From positions 62,001-126,000 of the forward strand of contig DASZBX010000033.1 of NCBI GenBank assembly GCA_035943635.1: 64,000 bases of DNA, given 5' to 3'. This stretch comes from DASZBX01 sp035943635 (GTDB lineage Bacteria > Actinomycetota > Actinomycetes > Streptomycetales > Catenulisporaceae). Positions 1-8,910 of the stretch are shown here, piece by piece. The notes beneath the pieces were generated by a model, which saw nothing but the letters and a program-made list of their open reading frames with translations, was not told where the DNA came from and did no database searches. Made by a program: the position numbers and the translations under genes. Numbering within the stretch: position 1 is the stretch's first letter; every line of letters begins with the position of its first letter.

Positions 1-758
1 GCTGGACCCCGGACCTGGCCGACCTCGAGGCGAAGATCACCGCGCGGACCAAGGCCGTCGTGATCATCAACCCGAACAACCCGACCGGCGCGGTCTACCC
101 GCTGGAGGTGGTCGAGGCCCTGGTCGAGATCGCCCGGCGGCACCAGCTGCTGGTCCTGTCCGACGAGATCTACGACAAGATCCTCTATGACGGCGTCACC
201 CACCAGCCCACCGCGCTCTCCTGCCCGGACCTGCTCTGCCTGACCTTCAACGGCCTGTCCAAGGCCTACCGCGCGGCCGGCTACCGGATGGGCTGGATGG
301 TGGTGAGCGGCCCCAAGGAGCACGCCCGCAGCTACATCGAGGGCCTGGACATCCTGGCGAACATGCGCCTGGGACCGAACGTCCCGGTCCAGCACGCGGT
401 GCAGGCCGCGCTCGGCGGCTACCAGTCGATCGACGACCTGGTCCTGCCCAACGGCCGCCTGCTGGAACAGCGCGACGTCACCTACAAGCTGCTCAACGAG
501 ATCGAGGGCGTCTCCTGCGTCAAGCCGAAGGGCGCGCTCTACGCGTTCCCCAAGCTCGACCAGCGCAAGTTCAACATCCAGGACGACCAGCGGTTCGTGC
601 TCGACCTCTTGCTGGCCGAGAAGATCCTGATCGTCCAGGGCACCGCCTTCAACTGGCCGGACCCGGACCACTTCCGGATCGTCACGCTGCCCCGGGCCAC
701 CGACCTGGAGACCGCCATCACAGCCATCGGCCGCTTCCTGGACGGGTATCGACAGTAG
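1..758 (+). CDS. Class I/II PLP aminotransferase, AlaT-like (5' partial)
   Basis: The reading frame is open from the left edge, so the N-terminus lies outside the window; about 250 residues are visible. The fold type I aminotransferase signatures are present: NPNNPTGAVYP, the SDEIYDKI strand that holds the PLP pyridine aspartate, and FNGLSKAYRAAGYRMGW with the Schiff-base lysine in SKAYR. The sequence most resembles actinobacterial AlaT-type alanine/pyruvate aminotransferases, which move an amino group between glutamate and pyruvate in the cytoplasm. Substrate choice cannot be settled from the C-terminal part alone. It ends 10 bases before the M20 peptidase start on the same strand. Confidence 0.85.
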   Translation, partial: WTPDLADLEAKITARTKAVVIINPNNPTGAVYPLEVVEALVEIARRHQLLVLSDEIYDKILYDGVTHQPTALSCPDLLCLTFNGLSKAYRAAGYRMGWMVVSGPKEHARSYIEGLDILANMRLGPNVPVQHAVQAALGGYQSIDDLVLPNGRLLEQRDVTYKLLNEIEGVSCVKPKGALYAFPKLDQRKFNIQDDQRFVLDLLLAEKILIVQGTAFNWPDPDHFRIVTLPRATDLETAITAIGRFLDGYRQ

Positions 759-768
759 GCTATGACGC

Positions 769-2229
769 ATGGTCAACTCCGCTTCCCCCGCACCCGGCAC
801 GGACGCCGCCGTCCGTGACTTCGTCGAGGCGCACGCCGCCGAGTTCCTCCAGGACCTGAGCGAGTGGCTGCGCATCCCGTCCGTCTCCGGCGACCCGGAC
901 CGGGTCGCCGACGTGCGGGCCTCGGCCGAATGGCTGGCCGCCAAGCTGCGCGCCACCGGCTTCCCGACCGTGGAGATCTGGGAGACGGCCGACGGCGCCG
1001 GGCTGCCGTCGGTGTTCGCCGAGTGGCGGGCCGGGGAGCCGGACGCGCCGACCGTCCTGGTCTACGGCCACCACGACGTGCAGCCGGTCACCCCGCTGGA
1101 GCTGTGGCAGACCGGCCCGTTCGAGCCGACCGTGCGCGACGGGCGGCTCTACGCCCGCGGCGCCGCCGACGACAAGGGCCAGGTCTTCTTCCACCTGCTC
1201 GGCCTGCGCGCGCACCTGGCCGCGACCGGCGCCGCCGCCCCCGCGGTCACCCTGAAACTGCTGGTCGAAGGCGAGGAGGAGTCCGGTTCGCCGCACTTCC
1301 CGGCCCTGCTGCGGGCCGAGGCGGACCGGCTGGCCTGCGACGCGGTGGTGGTCTCGGACACCGGCATGTGGGCCAAGGACACCCCGACCTCGTGCACCGG
1401 CATGCGCGGCCTGATCGCCGCCCAGGTGGACCTGACCGGCCCGGCCGGGGACATCCACTCCGGCTCCTTCGGCGGCGCGATCCCGAACCCGGCCACCGAA
1501 CTGGTCCGGATCCTGGCCGGCCTGCACGACCAGGACCGGCGGATCACCCTGCCCGGCTTCTACGACGACGTGGTGGAACTGACCGACACCGACCGCGAGC
1601 TGTTCGCCAAGCTGCCCTTCGACGAGGCCGAATGGCTGGCCAACGCCCGGTCCACGGCCACCGCCGGCGAGGCCGGGTTCTCCACCCTGGAACGGGTCTG
1701 GGCCCGGCCGACCGCCGAGATCAACGGGATCTGGGGCGGGCACACCGGCCCCGGCTCGAAGACCATCGTGCCGTCCGAGGCGCACGCCAAGCTCTCCTTC
1801 CGGCTGGTCGCCGGGCAGGAGCCGGTCGCGGTGCGCAAGTCCTTCGAGGCCTGGCTGGCCGAACGGATCCCGGCCGGGATCGAGTACCGGGTCTCGTTCG
1901 AGGGCGAGGGCGTGCGCCCCTGCCTGACCCCGCTGGAGCACCCGGCCCTGCAGTCGGTGTCCCGGGCGATGGGCCGGGCCTTCGCGGCCGAGCCCGGCGC
2001 CGAACCGCGGGAGATCCTGTACACCCGCGAGGGCGGATCGGGGCCGGAGGCGGACCTGCAGGACATCCTCGGCGCCCCGGTGGTCTTCCTCGGCGTCTCG
2101 CTGCCGGACGACGGCTGGCACGCGCCGAACGAGAAGGTCGACCTGGACCTGCTGCTCAAGGGCGCGAAGGCGGCGGCCTTCCTCTGGGAGGACCTCGCGG
2201 CGACCGGCCCGGCCGGCGCGGACGACTGA
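769..2229 (+). CDS. M20 family dipeptidase / metallopeptidase
   Basis: A 486-residue cytoplasmic zinc peptidase of the M20 family, expected to hydrolyse dipeptides or release C-terminal residues. Metal-binding motifs are intact: YGHHDVQP (His and Asp), ARGAADDKGQ (bridging Asp), EGEEESGS (catalytic Glu pair), VVSDTGMW and a late His in GWHAPNE. The dimerisation or lid domain sits between the two halves, roughly residues 215-370. Length is normal for the CNDP-like subgroup. The ATG at 769 was chosen because it opens the conserved frame 10 bases after the upstream stop. A very stable GC hairpin follows the gene. Confidence 0.9.
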   Translation: MVNSASPAPGTDAAVRDFVEAHAAEFLQDLSEWLRIPSVSGDPDRVADVRASAEWLAAKLRATGFPTVEIWETADGAGLPSVFAEWRAGEPDAPTVLVYGHHDVQPVTPLELWQTGPFEPTVRDGRLYARGAADDKGQVFFHLLGLRAHLAATGAAAPAVTLKLLVEGEEESGSPHFPALLRAEADRLACDAVVVSDTGMWAKDTPTSCTGMRGLIAAQVDLTGPAGDIHSGSFGGAIPNPATELVRILAGLHDQDRRITLPGFYDDVVELTDTDRELFAKLPFDEAEWLANARSTATAGEAGFSTLERVWARPTAEINGIWGGHTGPGSKTIVPSEAHAKLSFRLVAGQEPVAVRKSFEAWLAERIPAGIEYRVSFEGEGVRPCLTPLEHPALQSVSRAMGRAFAAEPGAEPREILYTREGGSGPEADLQDILGAPVVFLGVSLPDDGWHAPNEKVDLDLLLKGAKAAAFLWEDLAATGPAGADD

Positions 2230-2232
2230 GAC

Positions 2233-2282
2233 CGGGCGGGCCGGGCCGGACACGACGCGCCCGGCCCGGCCCGGCCCGCCCG
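2233..2282 (+). terminator. GC-rich hairpin after the M20 peptidase
   Basis: A perfect 17-bp stem (2233-2249 with 2266-2282, loop of 16) starts 3 bases after the stop codon. There is no U-tract, which is common for terminators in high-GC actinomycetes. It separates the peptidase from nudC. Confidence 0.6.
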
Positions 2283-2368
2283 CGGGCCCGCGGCCCGGAA
2301 CAAAGCAACCCGGACCGGTGTTCCTGCCGGAGCACCGAAGACGGAACCTTCAGATGGGGGACAGACGC

Positions 2369-3319
2369 ATGGCGGACGACCGCTCCGCGATAGCCGGACC
2401 GCTCGGCGTGCTGCCGCTGGGCCGCTCCGGGGTCGAGCGCTTCGCCGAACTGCGGGTGGACGAGCCGGGCCTGGCCGCGGCCTGGTCCAACCCGGACACC
2501 CGGGTGCTGGTGCTCAGCGAGGGCAAGGCCTTCGTGCTGGACGAGCCGGACCCGGCCGCCCCGGACCGGATCCGGACCCGGCTGGTCACCGTGCCGGCCT
2601 ACGACGCGCCCGAGGGCGAGCGCTACTTCCTCGGCGGGGACGAGCACGGGCACGCCTTCTTCGCGGTCCCGGCCGAGACCCTGCCCGGACGGCTGGACGG
2701 CGACGCCCGGCCCGCCTCGCTGCGCGAGGTCGGCACCCTGCTCGACGACCGGGACGCGGGCCTGCTCACCCACGCGGTGGCTCTGGAGTACTGGCACCGC
2801 AACCTGAAGTTCTGCCCGCGCTGCGGCCACCCGACCGAGGTCGCCTCGGCCGGCCACCTGCGCCGCTGCTCGCAGTGCGGGACCGAGCACTACCCGCGCA
2901 CCGACGCGGCCGTGATCATGGCGGTGTCGGACGACGACGGCCGGATCCTGCTGGGCAACGGCGCGGCCTGGGGCAGCAACCGCTACTCGGTGCTGGCCGG
3001 GTTCGTCGAACCCGGGGAGACCCTGGAGCAGGCGGTGGCCCGCGAGGTGGCCGAGGAGGTCGGCCTGCGGGTGACCTCGGTCGAGTACCTGGGCAGCCAG
3101 CCCTGGCCGTTCCCGACCAGCCTGATGCTCGGCTTCCACGCCCGGGTGGCCGACCCGGACCGGATGCGGGTGGACGGAGTGGAGATCAAGCAGGCCCGCT
3201 GGTTTACCCGCGAGGAGCTGCGCGAGGCCGTGGCCGGCGGCGAGGTCGGCATCTCGGCCCGGATCTCGATCGCCCGGGCGCTGATCGAGCACTGGTACGG
3301 CGGCACGGTCGAGGACTGA
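2369..3319 (+). CDS. nudC: NAD(+) diphosphatase / RNA decapping Nudix hydrolase NudC
   Basis: A 316-residue NudC-family enzyme that cleaves NADH or NAD to NMN(H) and AMP, and in characterised homologues removes NAD caps from RNA. Visible features are a zinc ribbon with four cysteines (C149, C152, C167, C170), a Nudix box starting at G211 (GFVEPGETLEQAVAREVAEE) and the NADH-pyrophosphatase motif SQPWPFP at 243-249. The ATG at 2369 is preferred to the one at 2318 because a G-rich Shine-Dalgarno (2356-2361) lies 7 bases ahead. nudC sits near mrx1 and uvrD2 here, as it does in mycobacteria. Confidence 0.93.
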   Translation: MADDRSAIAGPLGVLPLGRSGVERFAELRVDEPGLAAAWSNPDTRVLVLSEGKAFVLDEPDPAAPDRIRTRLVTVPAYDAPEGERYFLGGDEHGHAFFAVPAETLPGRLDGDARPASLREVGTLLDDRDAGLLTHAVALEYWHRNLKFCPRCGHPTEVASAGHLRRCSQCGTEHYPRTDAAVIMAVSDDDGRILLGNGAAWGSNRYSVLAGFVEPGETLEQAVAREVAEEVGLRVTSVEYLGSQPWPFPTSLMLGFHARVADPDRMRVDGVEIKQARWFTREELREAVAGGEVGISARISIARALIEHWYGGTVED

Positions 3320-3431
3320 GCCGGCGCGGGCCGTCCGGGCGATCCCGACTCGGCGGCCCGCAGCCCAGCCGCAGCGGCGGCCGAAAGGCCGGGTAGGACG
3401 AAGAGCAGGCCCGCGCGGAAGGCAGGAGCGT

Positions 3432-4529
3432 TCAGCGCACCGCTTCCAGCCGCCGGCCGGTCGTCGGTTCGAAGAAGTGCACGGCCGACTGGTCCAGCTG
3501 CAGACCCACCGCGGACCCCGGCCGCGGCACCGCGTCGGGAGGGCAGCGCACGACGATGGTCTTGCGCCGGTCCCCGACGCCCGTGGCACAGTGCGCGTAC
3601 GACACGTATCCGAGGTTCTCGACCGCTTCGACGTGCGCGTACAACCCGGTCCCGGGCGGCGCGAAGCTGACCGTGTCCGGCCGGAACCCGACCGTGATCT
3701 CCGGCGAGGACAGCTGCGCGGAGGTCTTGCGCCCGATCGGCAGCTCGACCACGTCCACGTCGCCGAGCACCGCCCAGTCGTACTCGACCCGGGCCGAGAC
3801 CAGGTTCATCGGCGGGGAGCCGACGAACGCCGCGACATACGCGTTCAGCGGGTTCGAATACAGCTCGCGCGGAGTGTCGCACTGCAGCAGGATGCCGTTC
3901 TGCATCACCGCGATCCGGTCGCCCATCGTCATGGCCTCGACCTGATCGTGCGTCACGTACAGCGTCGTGGTCTGAGTCCGCCGCTGCAACGTGACGATCT
4001 GCGACCGCACATCGGTGCGCAACTTCGCGTCCAGCGCGCCCAGCGGCTCGTCCATCAGGAAGACCTTCGGCTCGCGCATCATCGCCCGGCCCATCGCGAC
4101 CCGCTGCTGCTCGCCGCCGGACAGGGTCTTGGGCAGCCGGTCCAGGGTCGGGGTCAGCTCCAGCTGGGCCGCCATCCGGCGCACCCGCCGGGCCACGGCC
4201 GAGTGCGGCGCGCCGGACAGCGTCATCCGGAACCCTAGGTTCTGAGCCACCGTCATCTGCGGGTACAGCGCGTAGTTCTGGAACACCATCGCGATGTCGC
4301 GGTCGCCCGGCTGCAGGTCGGTGACGTCGACGCCGTCGATCAGCACCGCGCCCTCGTCCACCGGCTCCAGACCGGCCAGCATCCGCAGCGCGGTGGTCTT
4401 CCCGCACCCGCTGGCCCCGAGCAGCACCATGAACTCGCCGGACTCCAACCGCAAGTCCAGCCTGTTCACCGCCGGGGCCCGTGTACCGGCATATGTGTGC
4501 GACGCGCCGGCGAACTCGACTGTTGCCAT
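3432..4529 (-). CDS. Sugar ABC transporter ATP-binding protein, MsiK/UgpC/MalK type
   Basis: A 365-residue ATPase subunit for a carbohydrate importer. It shows Walker A (GASGCGKTT, about residues 38-46), Q-loop (VFQNYALYPQ), signature LSGGEQQR, Walker B and D-loop (VFLMDEPLGALD) and the H-loop (VTHDQ), followed by a TOBE/OB regulatory domain of about 130 residues. This architecture matches MsiK/UgpC ATPases, which in actinomycetes can energise several sugar importers. That would explain why no permease or binding protein is adjacent. It converges with nudC. The shared-ATPase role is inferred. Confidence 0.9.
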   Translation of the reverse strand: MATVEFAGASHTYAGTRAPAVNRLDLRLESGEFMVLLGASGCGKTTALRMLAGLEPVDEGAVLIDGVDVTDLQPGDRDIAMVFQNYALYPQMTVAQNLGFRMTLSGAPHSAVARRVRRMAAQLELTPTLDRLPKTLSGGEQQRVAMGRAMMREPKVFLMDEPLGALDAKLRTDVRSQIVTLQRRTQTTTLYVTHDQVEAMTMGDRIAVMQNGILLQCDTPRELYSNPLNAYVAAFVGSPPMNLVSARVEYDWAVLGDVDVVELPIGRKTSAQLSSPEITVGFRPDTVSFAPPGTGLYAHVEAVENLGYVSYAHCATGVGDRRKTIVVRCPPDAVPRPGSAVGLQLDQSAVHFFEPTTGRRLEAVR

Positions 4530-4757
4530 GACAGAACACCCCCACGGGCCGCTGCCTCTATCTTGACAGCGCCCTTAGAGCTTCGGACGAACGTTGCTGT
4601 TCTTGCGGTGGTGCAAGCAGATCCGATGTGGATCAGATTTGTTGTTCAGCAGTCCATCGTGTGGCCTGGCAGGCGAGAACTTACTCTCCCGGACAGTCTT
4701 TTGACCAGAGTGTTACGCGGATGTGTGTGTAACAGTAAGAAACACGCAACGGTGTGC

Positions 4758-5000
4758 TCAAGAAGCGAGTTTCGCCTTCACCTGCGCCAGCGACGGGTTC
4801 GTCAGGGCCGAGCCGTCCGAGAAGAGCACGGTCGGCACGACCGCGTTGCCGCCGTTCACCGACATCACGTAGTCGGCCGACGAGGGGTCCTTCTCGATGT
4901 CCACCTCGGTGAACGCGATCCCCGCGCGGTCGAGCTGCCCCTTGAGCCGGTGGCAGTAGCCACACCACGGGGTCGAGTACATGGTGATCTGCGCGGACAT
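4758..5000 (-). CDS. mrx1: Mycoredoxin-1 (glutaredoxin-fold mycothiol-dependent redoxin)
   Basis: An 80-residue glutaredoxin-fold protein that in actinobacteria reduces mycothiol mixed disulfides on proteins. The active site is the CGYC motif (C13 and C16), followed by the family motifs VNGGN and VPTV and the C-terminal DGSALTNPS. Length and sequence match actinobacterial mycoredoxin-1 closely. The start at 5000 has a GGAG Shine-Dalgarno ahead; longer upstream extensions of the frame carry no conserved sequence. It is divergent from uvrD2 across a 229-bp shared promoter region, as in mycobacteria where mrx1, uvrD2 and whiB7 are neighbours. Confidence 0.93.
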   Translation of the reverse strand: MSAQITMYSTPWCGYCHRLKGQLDRAGIAFTEVDIEKDPSSADYVMSVNGGNAVVPTVLFSDGSALTNPSLAQVKAKLAS

Positions 5001-5229
5001 GTCAGCTGCTCCAGAAGTGTCGGTCCTCGCGGCCGGACGGGTCCTCGCCCGGGCCGGTTTCGTGCGTACGGTACAACACCGGCGCCGGGCCGAATCATCC
5101 GTCCGGCACAAGTCTCCGGGCCCCCGGCCCGGGCCCCGCCCGCGCCCGGTTCGGGCCGGGGCCAGGACAACCCGGCCGGTCGGCCGGGAAAACCCCGCGG
5201 CTGTCGGTCCGGGCTGAGAAGATGGACGG

Positions 5230-7380
5230 ATGACAGACCCGGAGCAACTCCTCGCCGGCCTGGACCCCGAGCAGCAGGCGGTCGCCACCGCCCTGCACGG
5301 CCCGGTCTGCGTGCTCGCGGGGGCCGGCACCGGCAAGACCCGGGCGATCACCCACCGGATCGCCTACGGTGTGGCCGCCGGGATATACCAGCCGGGCCAG
5401 CTGCTCGCGGTCACCTTCACCGCCCGGGCGGCCGGCGAGCTGCGCGGCCGGCTGCGCGGCCTGGGCGCCGGCGGCGTACAGGCCCGCACGTTCCACTCGG
5501 CCGCGCTGCGGCAGCTGCAGTTCTTCTGGCCCAGCGCGGTCGGCGGCCCGAACCCACGGCTGGCCGACTCGAAGCTGCCGATCGTGGCCGCCGCCGCGTC
5601 CGCCTGCCGGATGCGCACCGACCGGGCCGAGCTGCGCGACCTGGCCGGCGAGATCGAGTGGGCCAAGTCCACCGGGGCCGGCCCGGACGACTACGCCGCC
5701 GCGGTGGTCAAGGCCGAGCGGGTCCCGCCGCGCGACCCGGCCGAGCTGGCCCGGGTCTACGCCTCCTACGAGGAGCACAAACGCGAGCGCGGCGTGATCG
5801 ACTTCGAAGACGTGCTGCTGCTGACCATCGGGGTGCTCGACAGCCGCCCGGACATCGCCGACCGGGTGCGCGACCAATACCGGTACTTCGTGGTCGACGA
5901 GTACCAGGACGTCAACCCGCTGCAACAGAGGCTGCTCGACTGCTGGCTCGGCGCCCGCGACTCGCTCTGCGTGGTCGGCGACGCGAGCCAGACCATCTAC
6001 TCGTTCACCGGCGCCACCCCGGAGTACCTGCTCGGCTTCCCGGACCGGTACCCGGACTCCACCCTGGTCCGGCTGGTCCGCGACTACCGGTCCACCCCGC
6101 AGGTGGTGGCCCTGGCCAACGCGCTGCTGGAGGCCGCGCCGCAGGAGACCCCGGCGCAGAAGCGCTCGGCCCGGGCCCGGGTGGAGCTGATCGCCCAGCG
6201 CCCGGCCGGCGCCCCGGTCGGCTTCAGCGCCCACCCGGACGGCCCGGCCGAGGCCGAGGCGGTGACCAAGCAGGTCAAGGCGATGATCGCCGGCGGGACG
6301 AAGCCGTCCGGGATCGCGGTGCTGTTCCGGATCAACGCGCAGTCCGAACTGTTCGAGCAGGCCTTCGCCGACCAGGGCGTGCCGTACGTGGTGCGCGGGG
6401 TCGAGCGCTACTTCGACCGGCCCGAGGTGCGCCAGGCGCTGCTGCTGCTGCGCGGCGCGGCCCGCGCCGACGACGGCGAGCACCCGGCCGCGGCCGGCCT
6501 GGACCTGGTCGCCATGCCCGAGCTGGTCCGCGCGGTGCTGGCCGGCAACGGCTGGCAGCCGGCCCCGCCGCAGGCCACCGGCCGGGCCCGGGAACAGTGG
6601 GAGTCGCTCTCGGCCCTGGTCTCGCTGTCCGACGAGTACGCCGAGGGCCACCCGTCCGCCCGGCTGGTCGAGTTCGTCCGCGAACTGGAGGAACGGGCCA
6701 GCCTGCAGCACGCCCCGACCGTCGAGGGGGTCACCCTCGCCTCGCTGCACTCGGCCAAGGGCCTGGAGTGGGACACCGTCTTCCTGGTCGGCCTGACCGA
6801 GGGCCTGATGCCGATCAGCTACGCCGAGACCCCGGACCAGGTCGAGGAGGAGCGGCGGCTGCTGTACGTCGGGGTGACCCGGGCGCGCACCCGGCTGAAC
6901 CTGTCCTGGGCGCTGGCCCGCGAACCCGGCGGCCGGGCCGGCCGGCAGCCGTCCCGGTTCCTGGACGTGGCCCGGGACGAGCAGTCCAACCGGGTGGTCG
7001 ACACGGTCGGCGCGGTGCTGCGCCGGGGCAGCGGCAAGGCGCCCGGGGCCCGCAGCGCGGCCCGGTCCGGCCCGATCCGCTGCCGGGTCTGCGGCCGCTC
7101 GCTGATCGAACCGGTGGAGCGCAAGCTCGGCCGGTGCGAGGACTGCCCGTCCGACCTGGACGAGGCCCTGTTCGAGCGGCTCCGGGAGTGGCGTTCGGCC
7201 CAGGCCAAGGAGCAGTCGGTGCCCGCGTTCGTCATCTTCACCGATGCCACGCTCACCGCGATCGCCGAATCCAAGCCCGCCGACCGGGCCGCCCTGGCCG
7301 CGATCCCGGGCGTCGGCAGCCGCAAGCTCGACCGGTATGCCGCCGAGGTCCTGGCGATCTTCGAGCAGCCCGATTCTTAG
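5230..7380 (+). CDS. uvrD2: ATP-dependent DNA helicase UvrD2 with tetracysteine and HRDC domains
   Basis: A 716-residue superfamily 1A 3'-5' helicase. Walker A is GAGTGKT at 31-37. Motif II/III region VVDEYQDVNPLQQRLL, motif IV-V around LVRDYRSTPQVVALAN, and the SLHSAKGLEWDTVFLVG and YVGVTRARTRL motifs are all intact. After the motor come four cysteines (CRVCG and CEDCP, near residues 618-640) and a C-terminal HRDC domain. This helicase-tetracysteine-HRDC layout is diagnostic of actinobacterial UvrD2. The expected role is in DNA repair and replication. It is separated from the next small gene by only 12 bases. Confidence 0.95.
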   Translation: MTDPEQLLAGLDPEQQAVATALHGPVCVLAGAGTGKTRAITHRIAYGVAAGIYQPGQLLAVTFTARAAGELRGRLRGLGAGGVQARTFHSAALRQLQFFWPSAVGGPNPRLADSKLPIVAAAASACRMRTDRAELRDLAGEIEWAKSTGAGPDDYAAAVVKAERVPPRDPAELARVYASYEEHKRERGVIDFEDVLLLTIGVLDSRPDIADRVRDQYRYFVVDEYQDVNPLQQRLLDCWLGARDSLCVVGDASQTIYSFTGATPEYLLGFPDRYPDSTLVRLVRDYRSTPQVVALANALLEAAPQETPAQKRSARARVELIAQRPAGAPVGFSAHPDGPAEAEAVTKQVKAMIAGGTKPSGIAVLFRINAQSELFEQAFADQGVPYVVRGVERYFDRPEVRQALLLLRGAARADDGEHPAAAGLDLVAMPELVRAVLAGNGWQPAPPQATGRAREQWESLSALVSLSDEYAEGHPSARLVEFVRELEERASLQHAPTVEGVTLASLHSAKGLEWDTVFLVGLTEGLMPISYAETPDQVEEERRLLYVGVTRARTRLNLSWALAREPGGRAGRQPSRFLDVARDEQSNRVVDTVGAVLRRGSGKAPGARSAARSGPIRCRVCGRSLIEPVERKLGRCEDCPSDLDEALFERLREWRSAQAKEQSVPAFVIFTDATLTAIAESKPADRAALAAIPGVGSRKLDRYAAEVLAIFEQPDS

Positions 7381-7392
7381 GGAGGAGCCGCT

Positions 7393-7926
7393 GTGCCGGC
7401 CGAGGAGCCGACCGAGGTGTACACCGCCATGGACCAGGGGGATCTGCACTGGGTGTTCCCGGATCTGGATGATCAGGGAGCTGAGGGAGTGCGCGGGATC
7501 CTGGAGCGGGCGGCCGGGACCGTGCGGCGGCTGGCCGACCACTTCGGCGTGCCGGCCGGCCGGACCGGCGCCGGGCTGGAGTACCGGCGCGAGCACATTG
7601 TCCAGATTCCCGCGTTGTACGGCAGCGCCACGGCTGCGGGCATCGCGTTCCACGTCGAACTCGCCATGCCGCGGGCCTGCTTGTGGGGTCCGAACCTCGG
7701 GCCGCCGTGGGGGATTCACGGGTTCATCCTGGCGTCCTGCGCGGACTCGCACCACGAAGGGGAGGACTGGGCGGGATTCCCCAGTCACACCGTCGCCGAA
7801 GTGGAGACCTCCGCCGAGACGCCCGTGCTCGCGGCGCGCGATCTGGTCCGGGCCGCCGAGTGGCTGCTCGACCGGGGGATGAGCCGGCCGCCGGAGGACT
7901 GGCTCACCGCGAAACGGCTGGACTAG
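7393..7926 (+). CDS. Conserved hypothetical protein downstream of uvrD2
   Basis: A 177-residue soluble acidic protein with no motif I can assign. The GTG start has a strong GGAGGA Shine-Dalgarno at 7381-7386 directly after the uvrD2 stop, so the two are probably co-transcribed. The central part is rich in Gly, Pro, Trp and His (CLWGPNLGPPWGIHGF), and the C-terminal third looks helical (VLAARDLVRAAEWLLDRG). No signal peptide or membrane segment is visible. The coding strand is well supported by codon bias and the ribosome binding site. No function is proposed. Confidence 0.7.
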   Translation: MPAEEPTEVYTAMDQGDLHWVFPDLDDQGAEGVRGILERAAGTVRRLADHFGVPAGRTGAGLEYRREHIVQIPALYGSATAAGIAFHVELAMPRACLWGPNLGPPWGIHGFILASCADSHHEGEDWAGFPSHTVAEVETSAETPVLAARDLVRAAEWLLDRGMSRPPEDWLTAKRLD

Positions 7927-7966
7927 TGAGTTAGAGCGCGCACACTCTTGAGAACATCGCCCCGGA

Positions 7967-8776
7967 TCAGGTCCAGGGCAGCACCTTGCCGTACTGCACC
8001 AGATTGCCGTAGAACTCCGGTTCGACCTCGCCGGTGACCAGGCGCACCAGATGCCGGGCGGCGTCCTGCGGGCTCAGCGCCGAGGACATGTCGGCGAACC
8101 AGGGGCGGGAGGCCTCGGTGTCGACCAGGCCGGGACAGGCCGCGCCGACGAACCGGCCGTCGCGGTGGTCCTCCTCCCGCGCGTAGATCCGGGTGGCGGC
8201 CACCTGCCCGATCTTCGACACGGTGTTGATCGAGTCCGGCCAGCCCGCCGCGGCGCTCTGGCCGGATTCGACCAGGTCGGCGTAGCCGAGCATCACCCGG
8301 TCCAGTTCGTCGAGGGTCAGCCGGTCGGTGTCGAACAGCGGGTGCAGCGGCTCGGCCAGGTTGCGCAGCGAGCCGAAGGAGCTGGCCACGACCAGGAATC
8401 GGCCGTTCGGACGTACCAGCGGGCGGAAGGCGCGGATCATCCGGGTGGTGCCGAGGTTGTTGGTGGCGACGAAGCCGCGGATCTGCTCGGCCGGGCTGCG
8501 GTCGGCGCTGCGCCGGGCGAAGGCGTTGGAGACCAGCACGTCCAGGCCGCCGTGCTCCGCGCGCACGAGCTCGGCGAACCGGTCGACGCTCTCCGGATCG
8601 CCGACGTCCAGCACCGCCCCGGTCGTGCCCGGCGTCTGGGCCGCGGCCTGCCGGACCCGGTCCGGGTCGCGCCCGGTCAGGTAGACCGTGGATCCTTCGG
8701 GCAGTTCCTCGGCGAGCTGTCCGGCCACGGCCAGGCCGAGTCCCTGGTTCGCGCCGGTGACAAGGGCGACGGTCAT
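7967..8776 (-). CDS. Short-chain dehydrogenase, carbonyl-reductase-like, catalytic Tyr replaced
   Basis: A 269-residue Rossmann-fold SDR most similar in layout to CBR1-type carbonyl reductases. The cofactor motif TGANQGLG (residues 7-14), the stabilising NNLG (106-109) and the catalytic-serine region VVASSFGSL (129-137) are present. In the position of the YxxxK motif the sequence is NTVSK: residue 184 is Asn where Tyr is expected, and Lys188 is kept. The codon is AAC, so it is not a reading error of the frame. Without Tyr the usual proton relay is missing, so the protein may be catalytically altered or a non-enzymatic binder. It is convergent with the upstream hypothetical gene. Confidence 0.82.
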   Translation of the reverse strand: MTVALVTGANQGLGLAVAGQLAEELPEGSTVYLTGRDPDRVRQAAAQTPGTTGAVLDVGDPESVDRFAELVRAEHGGLDVLVSNAFARRSADRSPAEQIRGFVATNNLGTTRMIRAFRPLVRPNGRFLVVASSFGSLRNLAEPLHPLFDTDRLTLDELDRVMLGYADLVESGQSAAAGWPDSINTVSKIGQVAATRIYAREEDHRDGRFVGAACPGLVDTEASRPWFADMSSALSPQDAARHLVRLVTGEVEPEFYGNLVQYGKVLPWT

Positions 8777-8910
8777 CGCGATCCCTCCGCTGTCGGTCGG
8801 CGGCCTGCTTCCCGTGTGCCGCCCCGCTGCATCGATCTTCGCACCGGTCGCCGGGAGCCGTCCATCAAACCATTGTCAAGCAGCCGGAGCGTGGCCGCCG
8901 GCTACTCGAC

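Noticed and set aside
4497..7472. Very long open frames on alternate frames or opposite strands of real genes (for example across uvrD2, the CHAT gene, acnA and dxs)
   Set aside because: They follow from high GC with few stop codons. Their products are Arg/Gly/Pro-rich, lack domains and ribosome binding sites, and mirror well-supported genes.
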